Shown in pieces: positions 9,308 through 17,472 of a stretch of 64,000 nucleotides of DNA. The notes below the pieces were generated by a model. That model had not been told where the DNA came from and ran no database searches. It saw only the letters and a program-made list of their open reading frames with translations. The DNA is from Lancefieldella parvula_C (GTDB lineage: Bacteria; Actinomycetota; Coriobacteriia; Coriobacteriales; Atopobiaceae). The stretch's first letter is position 1. Each line of letters begins with the position of its first letter. The stretch lies in contig NZ_JRND01000020.1 in assembly GCF_000758945.1 (NCBI RefSeq), positions 26,519-90,518 on the forward strand, in the 5' to 3' direction. Both the position numbers and the translations under genes were made by a program.

Positions 9308-11422
9308 ATGACCACATCATCAGCCAATAAAATGCTACTCGTTATTCACGGGATACTCTTCACGCTTGCTTTGACGTTTGTCTGGTGGGCACTCCTGCCA
9401 GCAACAGCTCAGGCCTATGTTGACCCATCGGTTATGACCTACACCATCCAGGCGCTGGCCGCGGTTGTAGTTGCACTCTCAGCAGTGCTTGGCGTTGCGT
9501 TCAGGCGCTCTCGCAAGGTGCTCTTCCGCATCCTTAAGATTGACGAGAACGCAAACAAGATCGTCGAAGGCAAAGTTCACAGGGTAGACACCAAAGGTGC
9601 TGAAGCCGCAAACGCTCAGATGAAAGAAATTCTCGCGGCAGAAGCTATTCGCCTCAAAGAGCAAAAAGAGGGTACTCTTAAGCCCAAAGGCCGCATTGGT
9701 GTTGCATTTCTAGTTTCATTCTTTACGGTATTCACTATCTTGGTTGTAGCTCCACTTGAACTGGTAGCCAGTAGTGCGCGAGACCTTTCTTTCAACCTCA
9801 ACGACGTTGCTGGTCCCGTTATTATTGCGGGTCTTGTCATTACGCTCGTTCTTACCGTGATTCTCTCGCTGCTGCGTAAGCGCGTCTTTAACGTTGCAAC
9901 TGCGCTCGTGGGAGCCATCGGCGTGGCATCGTACGTTCAGGCAGTGTTCTTGAACGGTGGTATGCCACTTGCGGATGGACATGAGGTCATTTGGTCCAAC
10001 TTTACCAGTCAGATGATTGTTTCTGGTCTCATTTGGCTAGTAATTATTGCAGCTGCAGTGGTCTTCTCGCTCCTTAAAGCAAGACAGCTTAGAACAGGTC
10101 TTCTAGTAACCGCAACAGCTCTTATCATTGTCCAGGCAGTGGGCGTTGCAAGTCTATGGGGCCCTTCAATTGCGGCGTCGATTGATGCCCACGCCGAGCA
10201 TCAGCAGGTTATTGCAACACGCGAGGGTCTCTACAACGTGTCTTCCAAGAAGAACGTCGTGGTCTTTGTTCTGGACACCACCGATACCGCCTTTGTCCAG
10301 AAGCTTTACGATGAATACCCAGAGACATTTGCGCCTCTTACCGGCTTTACCTGGTACCGGAACTCTGTTGGCTCGATGATTCCAACGCGCTACGGCATTC
10401 CATCGCTGGTCTTTGAAAATCGAATTCGGCCAGAACAATCTGCTAGTGATTTTATTCAAAATTGGTCAAACAATAGTCATTATTTAAATAATGTTAATCA
10501 ACTTGGCTATTCAGTTGGACTTTATACTGATAACTTTAATTGGGCCTACACGGACTATATGTATAATCGCACAATTAACTATCACGAGCCTCGCGGTCGT
10601 GGCGTAGAGAACCAGCTTGACGTGCTTGGTGCGTTGCGCATTCTTTACAAGACGGCGTTCTGCAGAGATATGCCTTGGGTGTTTAAGCCTCGATTCTGGT
10701 ATTACACCGAGGACCTCAATATGCGCATGCGCAAGCCAGTAAACATGGATGAGGTTGACCTTTCTTCTCAGCCTTACACCGAGGATGACCTCAAGTATTA
10801 TCAGGAGCTTCAGCACTACGGTCTCTCAATTGATGACAGTGCTGGTCAAAATGGCTCATTCCGTTTCATTCATCTTATTGGCTCACATCCTCCTTACACT
10901 CTTGATCGCAATGTTGAGCCTACCAGCGATCCAAGCAAGGAAAACGTCGAAGAGCAGACTATGGGCGCATATAGGATTGTTGCACAGTACATTGCCGAGC
11001 TTAAGCGTCTTGGTGTGTATGAAAACACGTCGTTTATTATTACCGCAGATCACGGCGAATGGTATTTGACTGATACCGATATTCAGCGGCCATCTGCCCC
11101 AGTCATCATGTATAAACCTGCTGGTCAAACTGCTGAAGAGGCGGCTCAGCCAATGCAGGTTTCTGATGCACCTGTCTGGCACTACGACATTTTTGCCCAG
11201 ACACTCAAGGACATGGGCGCTGACCAGCAAATGCTTTCTAACTACACCACACCGCTTGACGAGTCCTATGAGGGCGAGGATCGTCCTCGTTACTATCTTG
11301 AAACTATCTCAGAAAATAATCACGATGCAGAGCTTCGCGAATTCGTTATTAACGGTGATGCAACAAACTTTAACAACTGGAGTCTAACTGGAAATACATG
11401 GAGACTTATGCCTAAAAAATAA
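9308..11422 (+). CDS. Membrane-anchored sulfatase/LtaS-like protein
   Basis: A 704-residue protein with an N-terminal membrane part of about seven hydrophobic segments (to about residue 290) and a C-terminal extracellular alkaline-phosphatase-superfamily domain. Visible motifs are VVVFVLDTTDT (metal Asp), GSMIPTRYGIPS (candidate nucleophile Ser/Thr region), HLIGSHPPY and ITADHGEWY (metal Asp-His). This architecture matches phosphoglycerol or phosphoethanolamine transferases related to LtaS, rather than a true sulfatase. In this locus it could add phosphoglycerol or a similar phosphodiester to the polymer. It has more N-terminal membrane segments than LtaS, so orthology is not claimed. The ATG at 9308 has a rather distant AAGGGA. 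Confidence 0.72.
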   Translation: MTTSSANKMLLVIHGILFTLALTFVWWALLPATAQAYVDPSVMTYTIQALAAVVVALSAVLGVAFRRSRKVLFRILKIDENANKIVEGKVHRVDTKGAEAANAQMKEILAAEAIRLKEQKEGTLKPKGRIGVAFLVSFFTVFTILVVAPLELVASSARDLSFNLNDVAGPVIIAGLVITLVLTVILSLLRKRVFNVATALVGAIGVASYVQAVFLNGGMPLADGHEVIWSNFTSQMIVSGLIWLVIIAAAVVFSLLKARQLRTGLLVTATALIIVQAVGVASLWGPSIAASIDAHAEHQQVIATREGLYNVSSKKNVVVFVLDTTDTAFVQKLYDEYPETFAPLTGFTWYRNSVGSMIPTRYGIPSLVFENRIRPEQSASDFIQNWSNNSHYLNNVNQLGYSVGLYTDNFNWAYTDYMYNRTINYHEPRGRGVENQLDVLGALRILYKTAFCRDMPWVFKPRFWYYTEDLNMRMRKPVNMDEVDLSSQPYTEDDLKYYQELQHYGLSIDDSAGQNGSFRFIHLIGSHPPYTLDRNVEPTSDPSKENVEEQTMGAYRIVAQYIAELKRLGVYENTSFIITADHGEWYLTDTDIQRPSAPVIMYKPAGQTAEEAAQPMQVSDAPVWHYDIFAQTLKDMGADQQMLSNYTTPLDESYEGEDRPRYYLETISENNHDAELREFVINGDATNFNNWSLTGNTWRLMPKK

Positions 11423-11459
11423 ATGTCTCTCAATATATAACTTAATTTATTTAATAAAA

Positions 11460-11493
11460 CTAAGAGTTTGTCTAACTTAGACTTTTATATCCA
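11460..11493 (+). terminator. Weak terminator candidate after the LtaS-like gene
   Basis: GTCTAACTTAGAC (11470-11482) is a perfect 13-base inverted repeat followed by TTTTATAT. The stem is short, so this is tentative. Confidence 0.35.
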
Positions 11494-11517
11494 AGTTATT
11501 CAATCATTTGTATCACT

Positions 11518-12465
11518 CTAATCTCTCTTGAGCAGCTCGTTCCAGTCTGGAGTAGCTGAAAGAACGGTTCCCACAATAATGACAATGCAGCAAATTACCG
11601 TCAAAGGAGATGGAATTGCTTCTGGCATAATTGCCGGCAAAACAATACCTGCAAGAGCCGCAAAAATGACTGACCAGGCAGAATAAGAAATATTCAAGGC
11701 CATACCGCGAGAAGCGCCAATGGCGTCAATTGCTTTGTAGTAGAAGAGATACGAAGCGGTGCCTGCAAGCGCTGCGATAAAGACAACGCCATTAGCAGGA
11801 GTTACTGCAACCTGACTTGCAAACTCTACCGAGCCTGCGAGAGGCAAAATGATAAGACCATACGCAAACGCAGAGGTAGTTTCCCTAATTTGGAGTGCGG
11901 TCTCGTTATCAACAGCATCGTCTTGCATGCCCCAAGCCAAGATAACTGCCTCGGAGCCCCAACCAAAGACACAGGCAATAACACCTAAGATTCCAACAAG
12001 AACGTTTCCGTTACCTTCTCCTGCAGCGGTGGATACACCAATAACCATAACGCCTACAAGAGCCACAATAAGAGCAATGACCTGCTTCAAATTCATTTTC
12101 TCTTTAAGCAAAAGCCACGCTAAAAGTGAACCCACTGCTGGATAAAAAGCTGAAATAGCTGCGGTGTAACCAGGTCCAATGGCATTAATTGCGGCAAGAT
12201 AACCACTCATACCAATTGGTCCGCCTAAAAGAGCACCCAGCATAACAACGCGACCACTCTTAGTTTTTGCAGCTTCAAGGGTATCCCTCAGCCTACCCTT
12301 ACGTGCCATCATGACAAGAAGAATAGCCGCAGCAAAAAAGTCATGCATAAATGCGCTGGCAAATGACGCTTGAGCTGAATCAACATAAGGACTCATACCA
12401 AGAGCAACACCAAGGATAACGGTATCAACCGCCCAAAGAATACCGCTTAAAAGACCGTAATACAT
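11518..12465 (-). CDS. EamA/DMT family permease, LicB-type choline transporter candidate
   Basis: A 315-residue protein with about ten hydrophobic segments in two EamA-like halves (MYYGLLSGILWAVDTV at the start, a second repeat around residue 155). The drug/metabolite transporter superfamily includes LicB, the choline importer of Haemophilus and Streptococcus lic loci. It is encoded 18 bases after the HTH-LicC-LicA fusion on the same strand. That context, rather than the sequence alone, suggests choline uptake feeding phosphocholine synthesis. Ethanolamine or another amino-alcohol is possible. Confidence 0.75.
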   Translation of the reverse strand: MYYGLLSGILWAVDTVILGVALGMSPYVDSAQASFASAFMHDFFAAAILLVMMARKGRLRDTLEAAKTKSGRVVMLGALLGGPIGMSGYLAAINAIGPGYTAAISAFYPAVGSLLAWLLLKEKMNLKQVIALIVALVGVMVIGVSTAAGEGNGNVLVGILGVIACVFGWGSEAVILAWGMQDDAVDNETALQIRETTSAFAYGLIILPLAGSVEFASQVAVTPANGVVFIAALAGTASYLFYYKAIDAIGASRGMALNISYSAWSVIFAALAGIVLPAIMPEAIPSPLTVICCIVIIVGTVLSATPDWNELLKRD

Positions 12466-12483
12466 AGTTTTCCCCTTTTACTC

Positions 12484-14274
12484 TTAGTTCTGGTTCTCTT
12501 CGTACCAAGAAAGCACGCGGTCAATATTGTTTGCAGCGTAGCGATAGTAAATGAAGAACCACTCGCCTACGTTCTCGCCCTCTGCTTCCTTGACTAGAGA
12601 CCACAAATACCAGCACCAGCCAGCAAAGACTACATAGCTCCAGAAGTGCCTACGCTGCTCAAACGTTGCCTCTTGTCCAAAGTAATAATCAATAGCAGCA
12701 TTTGCCTCATCGTCAGTAAGCTCGCAGCAAACCGTAAAAGTACCAAAGTCATTTGCCTCATCTGACATGCCTGCATATTCCCAGTCAATAAGGCTATAGG
12801 TACCAGCCTCGTCAATCAAGAAATTCAGATAGAAGAAATCATTGTGTGAAATAACAACTGGATACTGATCTGCGTCTGCATACTTCTTCAAGCGCAGGAC
12901 CTTCTCGCGAAGCTCATAATAACCAGGAATCTCAATAGGACCCTCTTCAAGCAGGAGCTTCTCGTAATTAAGTCCCTCGTTGACAAAGTCAAAAGAGCGA
13001 TCGAGCGAGGCGCCGCTATGGTGCAGTTTATTACCCATCTCCATTGCGCGCTTGAGCTGCTCAGGGTTATGAGGATCAAGATTCTGAGCGTTTTTCACAA
13101 ACTTGGAAATCTTCCAACCCTCTTTTTGGTCCTCGTAAATAAAGGTACTGTCTAGGCCAAGCTCACGAGCAAGTCGAAGACCAGCCTCTTCAGCAGCGCG
13201 GTCTACAAGTTTCTCGGTACCAACACCAGGATGCCTGTAGACATACTCCTGAGCATCATCACCATATCCCACAATAAAGTGAGCAGATAAGTTGGTAAGT
13301 CCCTGTTTTAGAGGATAGAAACCGTGGATATCCTTCTTCTGGCAATGAAGCACTGAAACAATGTTGTCAAAAATCTCTGAGTCGATGTTCTCAATAAACG
13401 CTGGGTCAAACTGACGAAGCTCATCAAGGGAATCAAACTCGTAAATAACACCATCAGGATACTTTCTAATGGTCATGGAAAGCTCTTTGATGTGGCGGAC
13501 GTAAATCTCTTCCCAGAGCATATCAACGGTTTCTGGCTTGTCGTAGACAGCCTCAAGAATGTCTACGAACTTCTTTGAGAATTGTCTATCAAAGTAGACA
13601 TGACCGAGCATAATCCAAGAATTTGAACCGCCAATTTCTACGCCGGTAATACGTCCACCACGTCCCTCTTTAAGACACCACTCATCAGTTTCTCCTGCAA
13701 CATACGTTGCTGAGTAATAAGCCTCATAGACATAGCGCTCAAAGGGGTTCTGAGTAAAGTAGTCATCTGATGAGCAGATATAGGTGTTATCGAGCTGGTC
13801 TTTTACATACCAAAGCGTGGAATTGTTATTTCTTGTTGCATAATCTGGGTTAACAACAATCTTGACGCCATACTTCTCCTCCAAATAGAAGAAGTACTCC
13901 TTCTTATAACCCACAACAACGGTGATGTCAGTAATACCAGCTTCAAGCAACTGATGAATCTGACGTTCAATCAGAACTTCTCCACGAACCTTCAGGACGC
14001 CCTTTGGTTTCTCATATGAAATAGGTGCAAAGCGAGAAGACAGACCGGCTGCCATAATAATGGCATTCTTAACCTCATAAGGTTTCAGTGCTTCAAGGCC
14101 CTTTGAAGTAATAAGACTGTCATCAATAAGACCCTGGTCCTCAAGCGTTTTTACTGCTGAATTAACTGATCCCAAAGAAAGATCAGTCTCTTCTGCAAGC
14201 TGTCTCTGATTGAGTTTCTCATCAGAAAGAGCAATGGTTTTTAATACAGAAAACACATTCTTTGTTAGTGCCAC
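12484..14274 (-). CDS. HTH-LicC-LicA trifunctional fusion (phosphocholine cytidylyltransferase / choline kinase)
   Basis: A 596-residue fusion of three parts. Residues 1-65 form a winged-helix domain of MarR/DprA-tail type (NQRQLAEETDLSLGSVNSAV). Residues about 70-300 are a nucleotidyltransferase resembling LicC (NAIIMAAGLSSRFAP then EKPKGVLKVRGEVLIERQ). Residues about 320-596 are a choline-kinase-type phosphotransferase resembling LicA, with VISHNDFFYLNFLID and SLIDWEYAGMSD. Choline would be phosphorylated and then activated to CDP-choline by one polypeptide. The GTG at 14274 is chosen because TTTGGAGG lies five bases before it; the frame is open to 14319. A LicB-like permease follows and a LicD-like transferase lies 4 kb away. 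The HTH could allow self-regulation or simply be structural. Confidence 0.88.
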   Translation of the reverse strand: MALTKNVFSVLKTIALSDEKLNQRQLAEETDLSLGSVNSAVKTLEDQGLIDDSLITSKGLEALKPYEVKNAIIMAAGLSSRFAPISYEKPKGVLKVRGEVLIERQIHQLLEAGITDITVVVGYKKEYFFYLEEKYGVKIVVNPDYATRNNNSTLWYVKDQLDNTYICSSDDYFTQNPFERYVYEAYYSATYVAGETDEWCLKEGRGGRITGVEIGGSNSWIMLGHVYFDRQFSKKFVDILEAVYDKPETVDMLWEEIYVRHIKELSMTIRKYPDGVIYEFDSLDELRQFDPAFIENIDSEIFDNIVSVLHCQKKDIHGFYPLKQGLTNLSAHFIVGYGDDAQEYVYRHPGVGTEKLVDRAAEEAGLRLARELGLDSTFIYEDQKEGWKISKFVKNAQNLDPHNPEQLKRAMEMGNKLHHSGASLDRSFDFVNEGLNYEKLLLEEGPIEIPGYYELREKVLRLKKYADADQYPVVISHNDFFYLNFLIDEAGTYSLIDWEYAGMSDEANDFGTFTVCCELTDDEANAAIDYYFGQEATFEQRRHFWSYVVFAGWCWYLWSLVKEAEGENVGEWFFIYYRYAANNIDRVLSWYEENQN

Positions 14275-14444
14275 GGTTCCTCCAAATGAAGACCAATTAA
14301 CTGCGAAATGAACTTCCAAACCAATTTACGTCAGTCATAATACTCTTGTGTTCAAATTTTTACAAGTATAATAATATTTTGAACAAAGAATTAATAACTA
14401 GGGTGGTTAAGCCCAGTACAATACAGGCTTAGACTCTTGACTGC

Positions 14445-14488
14445 ATAAAAATAGCGTAGCAGCCATATAAACTGCTACGCTAAAAATC
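14445..14488 (-). terminator. Terminator of the rfbADB operon
   Basis: TAGCGTAGCAG and CTGCTACGCTA pair perfectly (11 bp, nine-base loop); on minus the stem is followed by a T run. It lies just after the rfbB stop. The 250-base gap to the fusion gene (14275-14525) otherwise holds the latter's A+T-rich promoter region. Confidence 0.85.
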
Positions 14489-14525
14489 TAACTTTTGGGA
14501 ATCACATCATAAAGTGTCTTTTTTA

Positions 14526-15593
14526 TTATCGACCCTCATACATCTTCTTGTAGTAATCCTGATAATCACCGGAAACTACATTCTTAACCCACTCGCGGTT
14601 CTCTAAATACCAGTTGATAGTGGTAACAATGCCCTCTTCAAATGGAGTTTCTGGATACCAGCCAAGCTCTTCTTTAATCTTATCAGGTGCAATACCGTAG
14701 CGGCGATCATGGCCTTTGCGGTCAGTGACGTAAGAGATCAGATCCTCAGTAATCTGAGTGTCACCAGTGATTCTTGCAACTTCACTGATGATGCGCTTAA
14801 CAATGTAGAGGTTATTGCGCTCGTTATGACCACCAACGTTATAAACCTCGCCCAGCTTGCCGCCCTCAAGAACCATAGCAATTGCTTTGCAGTGGTCATC
14901 GACATAGAGCCAGTCACGAACATTCAGTCCGTCACCATAAACTGGAAGTGCCTTGTGCTCCAGGCAATTCTCAATCATCAGAGGAATGAGCTTCTCGGGG
15001 AACTGATAAGGACCATAGTTGTTGGAGCAACGCGTGATTACCGCAGGAAATCCGTATGTATCATGCCAGGCTTTTACAAACATATCAGCAGAAGCCTTAG
15101 ATGCAGAGTAGGGGCTGTGTGGACTCAAAGGTGTGGTCTCACGGAAAAATGCCTCTGGATCATCAAGTGGCAGTGAGCCATAGACCTCATCAGTAGAAAC
15201 CTGCAGGTATCTGTGGTCTCCGTAAGAGCCCTGACCATCATTCCAGAAAGACTCCGCAACGCTCAGGAGCGCAACAGTACCCATGACATTAGTATCGGCG
15301 AAGGCACCTGGATCTTCAATGGAGCGATCTACGTGGCTCTCTGCTGCAAAGTTAACAACGTAATCAGGATGATAGGTCTCAAACAACTGCGTAAGAGCCT
15401 CTTTATCCCTAATGTCTACATGAGCAAAGGTATAGCGAGAATCTTGATCATATTCCGAGAGGTTCTCAAGGTTGCCTGCATACGTCAGAGCATCCACGTT
15501 CAAAATATGAATGTCCTGATTTCTTCTAAGCATGTAGTGGATAAAGTTAGATCCAATAAATCCAGCTCCACCAGTTACTAAATAGGTCTTCAC
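14526..15593 (-). CDS. rfbB: dTDP-glucose 4,6-dehydratase
   Basis: Second step of dTDP-rhamnose synthesis. It is an extended short-chain dehydrogenase with an N-terminal NAD motif VTGGAGFIGSNF, the segment FAAESHVDRS, the catalytic STDEVYG and YSASK motifs, and TRCSNNYGPYQFPEKLIP further on. The length (355 residues) is normal. It is the last gene of the rfbA-rfbD-rfbB operon, one base after rfbD, with a strong terminator downstream. Confidence 0.97.
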   Translation of the reverse strand: MKTYLVTGGAGFIGSNFIHYMLRRNQDIHILNVDALTYAGNLENLSEYDQDSRYTFAHVDIRDKEALTQLFETYHPDYVVNFAAESHVDRSIEDPGAFADTNVMGTVALLSVAESFWNDGQGSYGDHRYLQVSTDEVYGSLPLDDPEAFFRETTPLSPHSPYSASKASADMFVKAWHDTYGFPAVITRCSNNYGPYQFPEKLIPLMIENCLEHKALPVYGDGLNVRDWLYVDDHCKAIAMVLEGGKLGEVYNVGGHNERNNLYIVKRIISEVARITGDTQITEDLISYVTDRKGHDRRYGIAPDKIKEELGWYPETPFEEGIVTTINWYLENREWVKNVVSGDYQDYYKKMYEGR

Positions 15594-15594
15594 A

Positions 15595-16494
15595 CTAACC
15601 TCTTTCTACCTTCGAAAGATATGTCGCAAGAGCCTCTTGCCAAGGCCTCATACAATTTCCAATGGTACTCTCAAGATGTCCATTTACCAAAGATGAATAT
15701 GCAGGGCGAGAAGCGCTTTCTGGGTGCATCTCTTTCCACTGAGCAGAAGTTACCCTGGTAACCTTACAATCGAGATTACTACCAGCCATAATAGCTTCGG
15801 CAAAATCAGCCCATGAGCATGTTCCCTCATTGGTTGCGTGATAGATGCCATAGTTCTCAGTAGCAGCAATGCACAAAATTGCGTGAGCCAGATCATTTGC
15901 GCTGGTAGGGTTACCTACTTGATCATCAACAACACTAATCTCTGGATACTTTGCACCAAGGGCACGCATGGTTGCCACAAAGTTCTTGCCAACATAGCCA
16001 TAAAGCCACGCCGTCCTAACCACAAACGTTTGAGCATTTGCGGCCAGCGCAAGTCCCTCTCCTGCTAATTTGGATCGACCATACGCAGAAACAGGATAAG
16101 GAGCATCTTGTTCCGTGCGAGGAGAGCTTTCCTTACCGCTAAAGACATAATCAGTGGATACCTGAACAAGCTTTGTTTGTGTAGAGTTGCAAGCTCGTGC
16201 AAGATTCATGGGGCCAAGCGCATTTACCGCAAAGGCCATCTCAAAATTGCTTTCGCAACCATCTACATTTGTTGCGGCAGCACAGTTGATAACAACATCA
16301 TAGCGTTCATGATGGTCAAACCATATGCTTACTGCCTCTGAACTGGTAATATCAAGCTCGTCTGCGTCGGTATAATCAACATCTGGTTCAACAAAAACCT
16401 CTGGAATTGGTCCAATCTCAGAGACACCAGTCTCAAAAAGGCGTTTGAGTTCATTTCCTAACTGACCATGAGAGCCAGTAATAAGAATTCGCAT
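15595..16494 (-). CDS. rfbD: dTDP-4-dehydrorhamnose reductase
   Basis: Last step of dTDP-L-rhamnose synthesis, reducing the 4-keto group. It shows the Rossmann motif ITGSHGQLGNEL, the segment VVINCAAATNVDGCE, the STDYVFSG motif and YGRSK for the YxxxK catalytic pair. The frame is open to 16629 inside rfbA, but GGGGAG lies before the ATG at 16494, giving MRILITGSHG and 299 residues, the usual length. Only one base separates it from the rfbA stop, so the genes are translationally close. Confidence 0.96.
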   Translation of the reverse strand: MRILITGSHGQLGNELKRLFETGVSEIGPIPEVFVEPDVDYTDADELDITSSEAVSIWFDHHERYDVVINCAAATNVDGCESNFEMAFAVNALGPMNLARACNSTQTKLVQVSTDYVFSGKESSPRTEQDAPYPVSAYGRSKLAGEGLALAANAQTFVVRTAWLYGYVGKNFVATMRALGAKYPEISVVDDQVGNPTSANDLAHAILCIAATENYGIYHATNEGTCSWADFAEAIMAGSNLDCKVTRVTSAQWKEMHPESASRPAYSSLVNGHLESTIGNCMRPWQEALATYLSKVERG

Positions 16495-16495
16495 C

Positions 16496-17398
16496 TTACT
16501 CCCCTTTTTCAGAAGGAAGAATACGTCCCTCTGCAACACTCTTAAGGTGCTCACCATACGTAGATTTACCGTAGCGTTCTGCACATTCGATGAGTTTTGA
16601 ACTGTCAATCCAGCCGTTCTCAAAAGCAATTTCTTCTGGAACGCTTACAGGTAAACCTTGAGCCGTCTCAACAGTACGGACAAAGGTTGATGCTTCAAAG
16701 AGAGACTCCATAGTTCCCGTATCAAGCCATGCAAAACCGCGGCCAAGAGTAACAACGTCGAGCGTGCCATCGTCAAGATAGAGTCGATTAAGGTCAGTAA
16801 TCTCATACTCTCCACGAGCGCTTGGCTGAACCTGCTTTACCAGCTCAGTAACACGTTGATCGTAGAAATAAAGTCCGGTTACTGCGTAGTTAGATTTTGG
16901 ATGAGCTGGCTTCTCCTCAATTGAAATAGCGTTGTAGTTCTTATCAAACTCAACAACGCCAAAACGCTCTGGATCATCAACGTGATAGCCAAAAACTGTG
17001 GCACGACCAGCAGTTTGTGCCTGCTGAGCAGCTTTTCTCACAAGTCCTGAAAGACCGTTTCCATAGAAGATATTATCTCCAAGAATCAGAGCAGCAGCGT
17101 CATCACCAATAAACTCTTTACCAATAACAAATGCCTGAGCAAGTCCATCGGGAGAAGGCTGCTCGGCATAACTGATGGTGATACCGAAGTCAGAGCCGTC
17201 ACCCAAGAGTTTCTTAAAATTTGGCAGATCGCGTGGCGTGGAGATAACCAAAATATCTCTAATACCTGCAAGCATAAGCGTTGACAGCGGATAGTAAATC
17301 ATTGGCTTGTCATAAACAGGTAAAAGCTGTTTAGATGTAACGGTTGTCAGCGGATAAAGCCTGGTACCGCTACCTCCTGCAAGAATAATGCCTTTCAA
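16496..17398 (-). CDS. rfbA: Glucose-1-phosphate thymidylyltransferase
   Basis: First step: dTTP plus glucose-1-phosphate to dTDP-glucose. The nucleotidyltransferase signature ILAGGSGTRLYPLT with SKQLLPVYDKPMIYYP is complete; LILGDNIFYG holds the metal Asp, and EYEITDLNRLYL is also typical. The length of 300 residues is standard. It is the first of three tightly packed genes (rfbA-rfbD-rfbB). The missing partner rfbC is at 4291-4896. Confidence 0.97.
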   Translation of the reverse strand: MKGIILAGGSGTRLYPLTTVTSKQLLPVYDKPMIYYPLSTLMLAGIRDILVISTPRDLPNFKKLLGDGSDFGITISYAEQPSPDGLAQAFVIGKEFIGDDAAALILGDNIFYGNGLSGLVRKAAQQAQTAGRATVFGYHVDDPERFGVVEFDKNYNAISIEEKPAHPKSNYAVTGLYFYDQRVTELVKQVQPSARGEYEITDLNRLYLDDGTLDVVTLGRGFAWLDTGTMESLFEASTFVRTVETAQGLPVSVPEEIAFENGWIDSSKLIECAERYGKSTYGEHLKSVAEGRILPSEKGE

Positions 17399-17472
17399 AA
17401 TTACTCCCCATCAATCGGGCTTCCCGCTAAACACCGTTTAGGACGATATTGATATGTAATCTTACCAAAGTC

